From NCBI RefSeq assembly GCF_021389955.1, contig NZ_CP089980.1:5265001-5329000 (forward strand): DNA of 64,000 bases. The letters are read 5' to 3'. A program made the translations under genes and the position numbers. Below the pieces are notes generated by a model that saw only the letters and a list, made by a program, of their open reading frames with translations, ran no database searches and had not been told where the DNA came from. The first letter of the stretch is position 1; each line of letters begins with the position of its first letter. This DNA comes from Fulvivirga maritima. Lineage in GTDB: Bacteria; Bacteroidota; Bacteroidia; Cytophagales; Cyclobacteriaceae. Shown here in pieces: positions 17,559-24,854 of the stretch.

Positions 17559-17869
17559 ATAAATTCATTCTCAACATTAATATTATCAACATAATAGGAC
17601 ACTAAGTAACCTTTTGGCAAATCTTCCTTCAAGTCCTCTAAAGTAAGTCCTACAGCAAAAACATAAATTTTTCCAATAGATGATGACAATTCACTTTCAA
17701 TCTCGCGTTTCATTATCAAGGTAAATATATCGTTCTTATTAAAAGTCACGTTTTTCCATGTAATTGGTTCTTCAAAAGCACTCCAACTTTTTACTTTGAC
17801 CTTTTTAGAAAATGATTCTTTGAAAATATTGTATTTTATTTCTTTAATGATCTCACTATTCATTGTCAT
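17546..17869 (-). CDS. Small cytoplasmic protein, candidate immunity gene
   Basis: 107 aa, no signal peptide, charged, begins MTMNSEIIKEIKYN. No family recognised. It starts 22 bp after a short tail fragment (17892-17930) that abuts R1 copy b. The order repeat, tail, small gene is the same as at 16410-17183. A cytoplasmic location would suit protection from a nuclease- or nucleotide-type toxin. The 17863 Met is an alternative start. Confidence 0.5.
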   Translation of the reverse strand: MTMNSEIIKEIKYNIFKESFSKKVKVKSWSAFEEPITWKNVTFNKNDIFTLIMKREIESELSSSIGKIYVFAVGLTLEDLKEDLPKGYLVSYYVDNINVENEFIWML

Positions 17870-17891
17870 AATTTACATATAAAATATTTTA

Positions 17892-17930
17892 CTAATGAGC
17901 GTCATTTATTTTTTCCCATGTAATGGTCCC
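17892..17930 (-). pseudogene. Very short toxin-like tail fragment
   Basis: Twelve codons plus a stop (GTITWEKINDAH then TAG) between R1 copy b and the gene at 17546. Too short for any homology claim; proposed as the last residues of a toxin gene because of its position. Confidence 0.3.
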
Positions 17931-18001
17931 CGTTGGTGCGTGTTTTCAAAACGCGTGACCAGTGTGATGTAAACATATGCGCAACATCAAGGACTTTGAT
18001 C
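17929..18001 (-). repeat. Intergenic repeat R1, copy b (truncated)
   Basis: The first 73 bp of R1: CCGTTGGTGCG, the left arm with TTTTCAAAACGCGTG, and the GGACTTTGATC segment. The match to copies a and c stops there, 21 bp before the IS3-type element. The distal half is absent. Confidence 0.75.
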
Positions 18002-18063
18002 TTTGGACCTGCTACATTTGATTGGACAGTAAGTTAAGCGCTTTTGAGTTAAATTTACTAAAT

Positions 18064-18378
18064 ATGAAAAGAGCAAGAAGAGAGTTTGACAAGGAGTTTA
18101 AACAGATGGCAGTGAACCTGTGCCTGTCAGGAAAAAGTACAAGAGAAGTAGCTGATGAGCTTGGTTTAAGGACTGAGCTGGTTACCCGATGGAAACGTGA
18201 ATACAATGAGTACAAAGAAGGTAGTTTTTCAGGTCATGGTAATCAGAATTTAACCTCAGAACAAAAGGAGATAGCCCGTTTAAAACGAGAACTGCGTGAA
18301 GCCCAACTAGAAAGGGATATTTTAAAAAAGGCAGTAAGCATCTTCTCCAAGGGAGACAACAAATATTCCGGTTCATAA
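18064..18378 (+). CDS. IS3-family transposase OrfA
   Basis: About 104 aa from the ATG at 18064 (MKRARREFDKEFKQM); an upstream ATG at 18022 lies at the very end of the IS and is less likely. N-terminal helix-turn-helix (KQMAVNLC...STREVADELGL...VTRWKREY) binds the IS ends, followed by a leucine-zipper-like coiled coil (EIARLKRELREAQLERDILKKA). The slippery heptamer for the OrfAB fusion lies near its end. Intact. Confidence 0.9.
   Translation: MKRARREFDKEFKQMAVNLCLSGKSTREVADELGLRTELVTRWKREYNEYKEGSFSGHGNQNLTSEQKEIARLKRELREAQLERDILKKAVSIFSKGDNKYSGS
18324..18330 (+). promoter_or_regulatory. Programmed -1 frameshift site (A AAA AAG)
   Basis: In the OrfA frame the sequence reads TTA AAA AAG GCA. 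A -1 slip gives AAA AAA GGC AGT AAG and enters the OrfB frame, which is open from here. This is the standard slippery heptamer of IS3-family elements. Confidence 0.7.
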
Positions 18379-18898
18379 AGGAATACAACCACAGATTTGG
18401 TGTTGAGAGGATGTGTAAAGTACTTAAAGTCAGTAGAAGTGGTTTCTATAATTGGAGCAACAGAAGGCCATCAATGAGAAAGTTGGAGAATGAAAAGGTA
18501 TCCGCATATATCAGGACTATACACAGCAATAGCAGAGGAAGGTATGGTAGCCCGAAGATCACCGAGGAGTTACGAGACCTGGGTTGGCGTATCTCTCGCC
18601 CCAGAGTGGCCAGGATCATGCGTAACCAGGGCATTAGAAGTATTATTTGCAGAAAGTTCAGAGGAACTACCACCCAATCAAGACACAACTATCCAGTAGC
18701 TAAAAACCTATTAAACAGAGATTTTCAGGCAAACCTTCCGGGGCATAAATGGGTCTCTGATATTACATACATCCCCACTGGTCAAGGTTGGATGTATTTA
18801 ACCATCATTATGGATTTGTACGATCGAAAGATTATAGGATGGTCATTGAGTAGGTCTATGGCGTGCCATGATACAATATGGCCAGCCTGGAGAATGGC

Positions 18899-18903
18899 TT
18901 TAA
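18899..18903. repeat. Target-site duplication, left, IS copy 2
   Basis: TTTAA next to the left end of the second IS1380-type copy; repeated at 20322-20326 on the right. Confidence 0.8.
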
Positions 18904-20321
18904 CCCGGATTATTCATTAGAATAATCAAAAGGAGGACTAGTAGACGATATGTTCAAGAATATTCCCTCCATCCAGGGTCTTCTTTTGGAGGGTAATGAG
19001 ATTTTTAAAACCTTTTTATTAGCATGGTTTGCTGTCCAGGCTCCTAATGCAAAGCAATAGGATCTGAGGGTTGATAGGGTTGCTTTTCGATGATGGTTCA
19101 ACGCAAAATGCCTGAATAAACTCATCAAATTGTAAGCCACCATGATAAAGCGAAAGGAGGCTTCTGTTGCCCAAAAATCTTGTAAACAAAAATTTTCAAG
19201 CCCAAAATCTTGTTTCAATTCCTTAATTCTGTTCTCACAATCGGCGCGGGTGTTGTACATGTTCCAAATCTGATCCAGAGGTAAATCCATATTGGTCACA
19301 TAGCAACTATATCGATAGCCAGGCTGATCTTCAAAAAGTTCCTTGCCTCCTGCATGTGGCCTGATGTCAACTTGCTTTTTTACAATAATGTATCGTCTTG
19401 GCTTACCGTTTTCATGACTGAAAACCATCTCGTTCAGCTCTATTCCCTTTGCCAGTTTGACCCAATCTTTAAGCCCCCAAACTTCGCTTTTTACATTGGG
19501 GTACATGCGTACAGCCATAATGTAATTGAGGAGTTCTTCATCTAGATATGACATGATTTCTTCGTTGTAAAAACCACTATCGGCCCTTACCAGACCTACT
19601 TTTTGTCCTGCCAAGGCGTGCTTAAAGGTTTCTTCCATGAACTCCCTGCAACTACTACTGGCCGCTGTGTTGCCTGGCCTGAGCCATGCATTGGCCACCA
19701 TTCTGGTTTGACTCACAAAGGCCATCAAGGGGTGATGTGAATTTCTCCCTCTTTTGTTGGGGTTATAACCTTTACTACTCCCTTGTTGATCTCCATATCG
19801 AGTGATCACAGTACTATCAAAATCAATGGTGAGTGCTCCTAAACGGAGCTGGTCAAAGAACCATTGTTGAAGCTCTGGAAATACTTCGTTGTTTAGGGAT
19901 TGAGAGAATTTTCCAAAAAAACGACTGTAGGTACTTTGGCTAGGCATACCATCCCATCCAAAAATTGACTGTAAAACAGTATCATATCTCAACCAGTCAC
20001 AATGGATGTATCTACTAGCCCCTGTCCAGATACTCAGCCAAAAACTCTCTACGATTTGCTTGGGGTCATACCCTCGGTTAGAACCAGGAGATGGAAGTGC
20101 CAGTTCGGCTAATTTTTCTCGTATCCCTACCTGATCGATAAATCGTTTCATTAAACTCATCCCTCCAAAGGGTGTCACTGGCTTGGAGGAATATTCAATG
20201 GGTAAAGACCCTATATTTTGAGTAACCATTCTGGTGATTTTTATACCTCATCAAAATCGATCTTTTTACACAATTATCGAAGGATTTTCTAAACTTTTAG
20301 TTTTCTAATGCATAATCAGGG
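18904..20321 (-). mobile_element. IS1380-type insertion sequence, copy 2 (inverted)
   Basis: 1418 bp, same length, ends and coding content as copy 1 but in the opposite orientation. Flanked by TTTAA. It interrupts OrfB of the IS3-type element. The two inverted copies enclose 4.9 kb, which they could invert by recombination. Confidence 0.9.
18910..20229 (-). CDS. IS1380-type DDE transposase
   Basis: 439 aa, same protein sequence as the copy at 12679-13998, with catalytic Asp in LTIDFDSTVI, Asp in VRADSGFYNE and Glu in NTRADCENRIKEL. It is complete and probably functional; it can act on both copies of the element. Confidence 0.9.
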   Translation of the reverse strand: MVTQNIGSLPIEYSSKPVTPFGGMSLMKRFIDQVGIREKLAELALPSPGSNRGYDPKQIVESFWLSIWTGASRYIHCDWLRYDTVLQSIFGWDGMPSQSTYSRFFGKFSQSLNNEVFPELQQWFFDQLRLGALTIDFDSTVITRYGDQQGSSKGYNPNKRGRNSHHPLMAFVSQTRMVANAWLRPGNTAASSSCREFMEETFKHALAGQKVGLVRADSGFYNEEIMSYLDEELLNYIMAVRMYPNVKSEVWGLKDWVKLAKGIELNEMVFSHENGKPRRYIIVKKQVDIRPHAGGKELFEDQPGYRYSCYVTNMDLPLDQIWNMYNTRADCENRIKELKQDFGLENFCLQDFWATEASFRFIMVAYNLMSLFRHFALNHHRKATLSTLRSYCFALGAWTANHANKKVLKISLPSKRRPWMEGIFLNISSTSPPFDYSNE

Positions 20322-20669
20322 TTTAATTAATAGGCCAATAACAAACCAATTAATATTTCATTCCGACCGGGGAGTGCAGTATGCCACCTATTCTTTTTCA
20401 GATCACCTCAAAAGTAAGGGTATACAACAAAGCATGAGTAGAAAAGGTAATTGCTGGGATAATGCTGTGGCAGAAAACTTCTTTAAGATACTGAAGTCAG
20501 AACTGGTCAAACATACCAATTTCTATAGTATTCTTCAGGCCAAGAATGACCTGTTCGAATTTATAGAAATATGGTATAATAGAAAAAGAAAACATTCGCA
20601 CTTAGGATATAAGACGCCTGAACAATTTAATAACCATAACTATTCAAAATGTGCTTAACTTATTGTCCA

Positions 20670-20741
20670 GTTTTTTGTTGCAAATCCACTACCTCCATTA
20701 ATATCTTCAAAACCTTTACGTTCCAACTTTTCTGCAATCTA
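20670..20741 (-). pseudogene. Toxin-like fragment cut by the IS3-type element
   Basis: From the TAG at 20739-20741 the minus strand reads IAEKLERKGFEDINGGSGFATKN up to the IS end. On the far side of the IS (about 18000-18022) a frame SNVAGPKIKV can be read. This looks like a fragment of a coding region between R1 copies b and c, but it is too short and damaged to assign. Confidence 0.3.
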
Positions 20742-20751
20742 CGCATCTTCC

Positions 20752-20925
20752 CCCGTTGGCCCACGTTTTCAAAACGCGTGACCAGTTTAGTATAAACATA
20801 TGCTGAACAAGAAGGACTTTGATCATAAATAATTTTCATCATTCCTTCCCAGATTAGCGGACATAGATGGCACGCGTTGAAAACAGCGCACCAACGGCTA
20901 CGGACATACGCGGACTAACGGAAGG
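20752..20925 (-). repeat. Intergenic repeat R1, copy c (full length)
   Basis: 174 bp, closely similar to copy a. The inverted arms are 20753-20780 and 20871-20897. It ends in ACGCGGACTAACGGAAGG and directly abuts R2 copy C. Confidence 0.8.
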
Positions 20926-21032
20926 ATACTGACTGCGCATTGTAGCTTCAGACATCCACTTATCTTATTCCGAGCAAATGCTCTTGCTCATTATAGGTCG
21001 TAGGACCGCTGCGCTTAACCTACGACCAGTGG
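20926..21032 (-). repeat. Intergenic repeat R2, copy C (best-preserved fold)
   Basis: 107 bp with three perfect stems: CCACT 20956-20960 with AGTGG 21028-21032; GAGCAA 20972-20977 with TTGCTC 20984-20989; GGTCGTAGG 20996-21004 with CCTACGACC 21019-21027. It begins 27 bp after the stop of the immunity candidate at 21060. The proximal block found in copies A and B is absent. Confidence 0.8.
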
Positions 21033-21059
21033 GGAGCCCGGTCTCTGCCGGGCTGCTTA

Positions 21060-21383
21060 TTACTTATCTTCTCCCATGCCCCTAAGACGATAATCCCATT
21101 CTTTGGTATCAGAATAATATATTATCGATTCTCCAAGGGAAGTACCAAAGTAAACCATGTAATTCACACTATCCCATTTCACGTAGTACAAAGGCCCTTC
21201 CATCGTTTCTTTTATCCCTAAAGATTCTAAGTTATTTGGCAAGTGTCCGTTTTCAACTTTGTACTTTTCTATTTTAACAACCAATTCATCTCCTTCTTTC
21301 ATCAGTTTCTTTTCAGCATTATCGCATCCAATCATCACAATTGAAAAAAGCAAAACCAACCCTTTTAAAACAAGTAATCTCAT
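21060..21383 (-). CDS. Lipoprotein, candidate immunity protein for the RHS toxin
   Basis: 107 aa. Lipoprotein signal MRLLVLKGLVLLFSIVMIGC, with Cys20 as the lipid site. The mature part is charged (EGDELVVKIEKYKVENGHLPNNLESLG), resembling the start of small proteins with a pilin-like helix, and ends YYSDTKEWDYRLRG. It starts 4 bp after the stop of the RHS toxin gene, the normal place for an immunity gene. Lipidation suggests that the toxin acts in the periplasm or envelope. No named immunity family recognised. Confidence 0.65.
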   Translation of the reverse strand: MRLLVLKGLVLLFSIVMIGCDNAEKKLMKEGDELVVKIEKYKVENGHLPNNLESLGIKETMEGPLYYVKWDSVNYMVYFGTSLGESIIYYSDTKEWDYRLRGMGEDK

Positions 21384-21387
21384 AATC

Positions 21388-22416
21388 CTATTCCTTTATG
21401 AACATTGGTTGAGTGGTACGATTTTGGACACTCGGCAACTCTCCTTTTTCAGGGTATTTAGTAGGCAAGTTCTTATAGTTTGGAGCATTCTCCGGACTTG
21501 TAGCTTCCAAGACATTATTCAGATAATTCTGCAACTGCTCACCAAATGTTAGCTCGCTGTTCGGATCAAAATAATTCACTGAAAAATCAGTCCCAAACTT
21601 ATCACTTGGTAAATCTTCATAGCTATATGCACTATAAGTTGGGCCGTATTGATCCATCTTTTCCTGCATGTAACCTTCCTGAACAGCTTCGTCTACTGGA
21701 TCACTCATTGAAGTGGATATCAAATTTTTAGGAATTTCGGAATATGGAACACCCGCTTCTCGCATTCCCTTGATTAAGTTTTGTGCTTGCTGCTTGTCTA
21801 ACTTTGCTTGATAACCACGACCTGCATAAAACATAAAATGAGACATGTCTATCCAACCACCTTTTTTAGTGTATATGTATCGATTGCCTGTTTTATCAGA
21901 TTCGTTAATTTTTGCAGTATTAAAAGGAGCTGTAGCTGCAGGACTTGGAAGCCCATTTTTCCAATTTACAGAACCCATTCTAATCATAGCTGCATGGGCA
22001 GTACTGCCTTTTGAAGTTCCTATACCTGACGACAATCTATTGAAAAAAGTCATAAATTCGCTTACTGTACCTGCAAATGGCTTAATAGGTTCTCTACCAT
22101 CTGGGTCTATTAAATTAATCGGATTATTTTCTACAAAAGCGTAAGGCGATATATGCGGGAACTTAGCTGCTAAAGGGTCAACAGATAAAAATCTGCCTAT
22201 TGCCGAATTATAGATTCTTGCCCCATAATCATACTGGGTAAGGGCCAGTAGCTTTTTGGCGCTTTCCTCCTCTATTTCTTCCAGGGTTTTTCCTTTATAG
22301 GTTTGCCATATATGGTTAGAGGTTAGGGCGTAGTTATAGATGTTTATGTCATCAAAAATGGCGGCGGTGTTGTAGCCGTCTACTCCCAGGCGGCCTATGT
22401 AGGTAGGCATCATCAT
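21388..22416 (-). CDS. RHS repeat-associated core with C-terminal toxin-like domain, N-terminally truncated
   Basis: 342 aa. Residues 1-35 look like the end of a LamG-type lectin domain (FDDINIYNYAL). Residues about 62-108 are the RHS core end (YDYGARIYNSAIGRFLSVDP...NPINLIDPDG), after which polymorphic toxins place their variable toxin. The remaining 230 residues include KGGWIDMSHFMFYAGRG and SAYSYEDLPSDKFG; the GGxxDxxH and EDLPS motifs recall DUF4056-type proteins (uncertain). The frame is closed by a stop 8 codons before the first Met, so the large RHS body and any secretion signal are missing. It is an orphan tip, adjacent to core genes on its right. Confidence 0.75.
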   Translation of the reverse strand: MMMPTYIGRLGVDGYNTAAIFDDINIYNYALTSNHIWQTYKGKTLEEIEEESAKKLLALTQYDYGARIYNSAIGRFLSVDPLAAKFPHISPYAFVENNPINLIDPDGREPIKPFAGTVSEFMTFFNRLSSGIGTSKGSTAHAAMIRMGSVNWKNGLPSPAATAPFNTAKINESDKTGNRYIYTKKGGWIDMSHFMFYAGRGYQAKLDKQQAQNLIKGMREAGVPYSEIPKNLISTSMSDPVDEAVQEGYMQEKMDQYGPTYSAYSYEDLPSDKFGTDFSVNYFDPNSELTFGEQLQNYLNNVLEATSPENAPNYKNLPTKYPEKGELPSVQNRTTQPMFIKE

Positions 22417-22450
22417 TAGCTCAAAACAGCCCTCATGCTAGGAGCCCATC

Positions 22451-23194
22451 CTAATTATCCACTTCTTCTATTTCTCTGGCTAGGATGTTCATTGCGGTGT
22501 ATTTGCTACCACCTTTTCTTACTTGCTCCCATCCTCTTTTTCTCAGGTACTTGGCTACATACTTATTATGCCAGCCATGGGCAACAAGAATCACCAATCT
22601 TTGTTCTTCTGCTTTCTTTTCAAGGTATTCGGCATTTTCTTTGGCTCTGTGTTTCGCTTCTTTAAAGCTTTCAATGCCTTTATCATTAAAACCCATTAGC
22701 CATAAAATACGAGAGGTAGTGAGCCATACACTTAATGGCATCTTTACATTGAAAAAGCACATGATTTTTCTTTCAAACTCTCGGAATCGAGCATCTTCGA
22801 TCATATCATACCGATCTTTAAATATACGCTCTGCTGTATTTCTTGCTCTGGGAATATTGCTATAATAAATACTGTCGGTACGCAAATTTTCAGGACATAA
22901 CGGCATTGGTTTAAAAGACAAAACACCCACGCTATCATACACTTCTGTAAAAATGATGGCCTCTTCCCTGTTCTTCCATCCTTTTCGGGAAACGTCTGGC
23001 TGCCCGTGTCTGATAAGTATTATCTGCTCTACATTTCGGGTAGAATCATAGAAGGGAACCACACATGAATCTAGTGACTGAGATGCATAGTACTCTTCTA
23101 TATAATCCAGACCAACTTTTTCCTGTGCCATACCATGGAAAGATGATATTATTAAAACAAAAACTATATTAACAAAAGCAATGGCTCTATTCAT
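22451..23194 (-). CDS. Histidine phosphatase superfamily protein, exported
   Basis: 247 aa. Signal peptide about residues 1-23 (ending GMAQ). The phosphohistidine motif is LIRHGQPD (about residues 60-67), and the second catalytic His is in VAHGWHNKYV (about residue 200). The family transfers or hydrolyses phosphate through a phospho-His intermediate. Export to the periplasm suggests a phosphatase rather than a mutase. The gene is followed on the minus strand directly by the RHS island, so its 3' end marks the island boundary. Confidence 0.8.
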   Translation of the reverse strand: MNRAIAFVNIVFVLIISSFHGMAQEKVGLDYIEEYYASQSLDSCVVPFYDSTRNVEQIILIRHGQPDVSRKGWKNREEAIIFTEVYDSVGVLSFKPMPLCPENLRTDSIYYSNIPRARNTAERIFKDRYDMIEDARFREFERKIMCFFNVKMPLSVWLTTSRILWLMGFNDKGIESFKEAKHRAKENAEYLEKKAEEQRLVILVAHGWHNKYVAKYLRKRGWEQVRKGGSKYTAMNILAREIEEVDN

Positions 23195-23210
23195 AAGGTA
23201 TTGGGTGAAT

Positions 23211-24185
23211 TCAAAAAGTCAATATAATCTTACCTATGTGTTTACTGCTTTCCATTAACTTATGAGCTTCTGCAGCTTGTTCTAGCGGAATTTCATCATA
23301 AATGATTGGAGAAATGGTCTTATTTTCTAATAAAGGCCATACTTTTTCTTCCAGCTGCATGCCTATCTTTCGTTTGAACTTACTATCTCTAGGCCTAAGC
23401 GTAGAACCGGTTACAGTGAGTCTTCTGCTCATTACTTTCAACAGATCTACCTGCCCCATTCTTCCATTCATAGCATTAATCATAATCAACTTGCCTTCTG
23501 TAGAAAGAATATTTATGTTTCTAGCAGTATATTCACCTCCAATCATATCCAGGATGATATTTACTCCTTGTTTATTGGTAAATGCCTTAATTTCTTCTTC
23601 AAAATCATGAGTCTTATAGTTAATGGCCTTTTCAGCACCTAACTTTTCGGCCATGGCCTTCTTCTCATCGCTGCCTACGGTAGTAAATACCGTACCACCC
23701 AAGGCTGATACCATTTGAATAGCCGCCACACCAATACCACTGGTACCCCCATGAATGAGTACTTTATCTCCTTCTTTAAATTGGCCAATGTCAAAAATAT
23801 TAGTCCATACGGTAAAATAGGTCTCAGGTAGCGCTGCCGCCTCTATATAACTAAGTCCTTCCGGAATAGGAAGACACTGATCACCAGGTACACTCACGTA
23901 CTCCGCATAGCCACCTCCGGCTACCAAGGCACAGACCTTATCGCCCACCTTCCAACGGTCATGATTACTTTTTTCTACTATTCCTGCCACTTCAAGGCCG
24001 GGGATATCAGCAGGGGCACCATCTGGGGCCGGGTATTTACCTTGCCTTTGCATTACATCCGGTCTGTTAACGCCTGCTGCTTTTACATTTATAAGTATCT
24101 CCGACTCAGCTATGTCTGGTGTAGGCCTTTCCTGCAGCTTCAATACATCTGCTTCGCCGGGTTGAGTAATTGCTATAACTTTCAT
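23211..24185 (-). CDS. NAD(P)H-quinone oxidoreductase, PIG3/zeta-crystallin type
   Basis: 324 aa, full length for the zinc-less medium-chain dehydrogenase family. GroES-like N-terminus with AAGVNRPDVMQRQGKYP, then the nucleotide-binding motif VLIHGGTSGIGVAAIQM (about residues 141-157). No zinc-ligand Cys residues in the catalytic position. It reduces quinones with NADPH in the cytoplasm. The gene lies 16 bp before the phosphatase and 40 bp after the HExxH protein, so the three may share a transcript. Confidence 0.85.
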   Translation of the reverse strand: MKVIAITQPGEADVLKLQERPTPDIAESEILINVKAAGVNRPDVMQRQGKYPAPDGAPADIPGLEVAGIVEKSNHDRWKVGDKVCALVAGGGYAEYVSVPGDQCLPIPEGLSYIEAAALPETYFTVWTNIFDIGQFKEGDKVLIHGGTSGIGVAAIQMVSALGGTVFTTVGSDEKKAMAEKLGAEKAINYKTHDFEEEIKAFTNKQGVNIILDMIGGEYTARNINILSTEGKLIMINAMNGRMGQVDLLKVMSRRLTVTGSTLRPRDSKFKRKIGMQLEEKVWPLLENKTISPIIYDEIPLEQAAEAHKLMESSKHIGKIILTF

Positions 24186-24225
24186 CTTTCAAAAATAGAT
24201 CAGTTCTGCTCCACTGCCAATGAGA

Positions 24226-24822
24226 TTAGGATTTACTTTCTACCATCATCATTACTTCTTCAGGTGGCATATAGAGTTTCCTTATTTTGTCCTTATATTT
24301 CTCAGGAAGATCCGAGTGATTCAATATGAAATTTTTGGTGGCTATAATCTTATCTGCCAGTCCATGCTGAATGGCATAGGTGTCAGCCACCCGCTCAGCA
24401 CCTATGATAAAAGCCTTTGATATTAAATAACCAATTCCGAACTTAATCATAGAGAAAAAGCCCCGATTTTTATAATCCATTACATGGCCTAATTCGTGCC
24501 CTACCCAACCCACTATTACTTCAGAAGGAATAGTATGAATGAAAATTTTCTCCTTGCCGATCTTAAAAAAACGACTCATGAAAATAACATATTCTCTATT
24601 CTGTAGTCCGCTAAACATGGACTTGATGAGTGGCTGGGCCTGCATAAAAGACTTTCTGATATTGTCTTTAAATACAAACCGAATTCGTGTATCCTTAAGC
24701 TCAGGGTAATAAGAAAGTGCGGTGAGCACTTCCTTACTTAATGCTTCTGGTATTTGCTTATTTTGCGCAAACTGTTCCAGATTTAAGTCTGATGTTTTTG
24801 ATTGATCTGACATAACTTTCAT
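24226..24822 (-). CDS. HExxH-containing hypothetical protein
   Basis: 198 aa (a second Met, three codons in, gives MSDQSKTS). Contains VGWVGHELGHVMDYKNRG (about residue 110), a zinc-metallopeptidase HExxH motif, in a mostly helical protein with an RVADTYAIQHGL segment, compatible with the third ligand region (E/D-x-x-x-D) of gluzincins such as M48. There are no membrane helices of the usual M48 type apart from a weak one just after the motif. Probably a small cytoplasmic metallopeptidase. Confidence 0.65.
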   Translation of the reverse strand: MKVMSDQSKTSDLNLEQFAQNKQIPEALSKEVLTALSYYPELKDTRIRFVFKDNIRKSFMQAQPLIKSMFSGLQNREYVIFMSRFFKIGKEKIFIHTIPSEVIVGWVGHELGHVMDYKNRGFFSMIKFGIGYLISKAFIIGAERVADTYAIQHGLADKIIATKNFILNHSDLPEKYKDKIRKLYMPPEEVMMMVESKS

Positions 24823-24854
24823 AACACTTAATAAGTCAAGAAGCGTGCCTGAAT

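Larger units (their letters stand above)
18331..20658 (+). pseudogene. IS3-family transposase OrfB, split by nested IS
   Basis: The integrase-type DDE catalytic protein. The first part (to 18903) has the HTH_21-like region (YGSPKITEELRDLGWRISRP) and the first Asp in WVSDITYIPT. The second part (20322-20658) has the second Asp in HSDRGVQY and the Glu in NAVAENFFKILKSE. Removing the nested IS and one TTTAA gives ...WRMAL|INRPITNQLIF... in frame, confirming a single former gene. Inactive now. Confidence 0.9.
18023..20669 (+). mobile_element. IS3-family insertion sequence, interrupted by IS1380-type copy 2
   Basis: Ends are inverted repeats: TGGACAGTAAGTTAAGCGC at 18023 and, on the reverse strand, TGGACAATAAGTTAAGCAC from 20669. 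Without the nested IS and one TTTAA, the element is about 1.22 kb, normal for the family. It carries orfA and orfB in the usual overlapping arrangement. No clear target duplication is visible. It lies within a toxin-like fragment (20670-20741 on one side). It is dead in its present form. Confidence 0.85.

Noticed and set aside
12587-20321. Composite transposon formed by the two IS copies
   Set aside because: Each copy has its own TTTAA pair and splits a different gene that rejoins in frame, so the two inserted separately.
20660-20842. 60-aa ORF on the minus strand spanning R1 and the IS3 end
   Set aside because: It runs through repeat R1 and into the IS inverted repeat, so it is a chance frame.
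15564-21032. R2 repeats as integron attC sites (GTTAAGC on the minus strand resembles GTTRRRY)
   Set aside because: The matching motif lies inside a stem loop and not at the element ends, there is no paired RYYYAAC at the other end, and no integrase gene is in the window.
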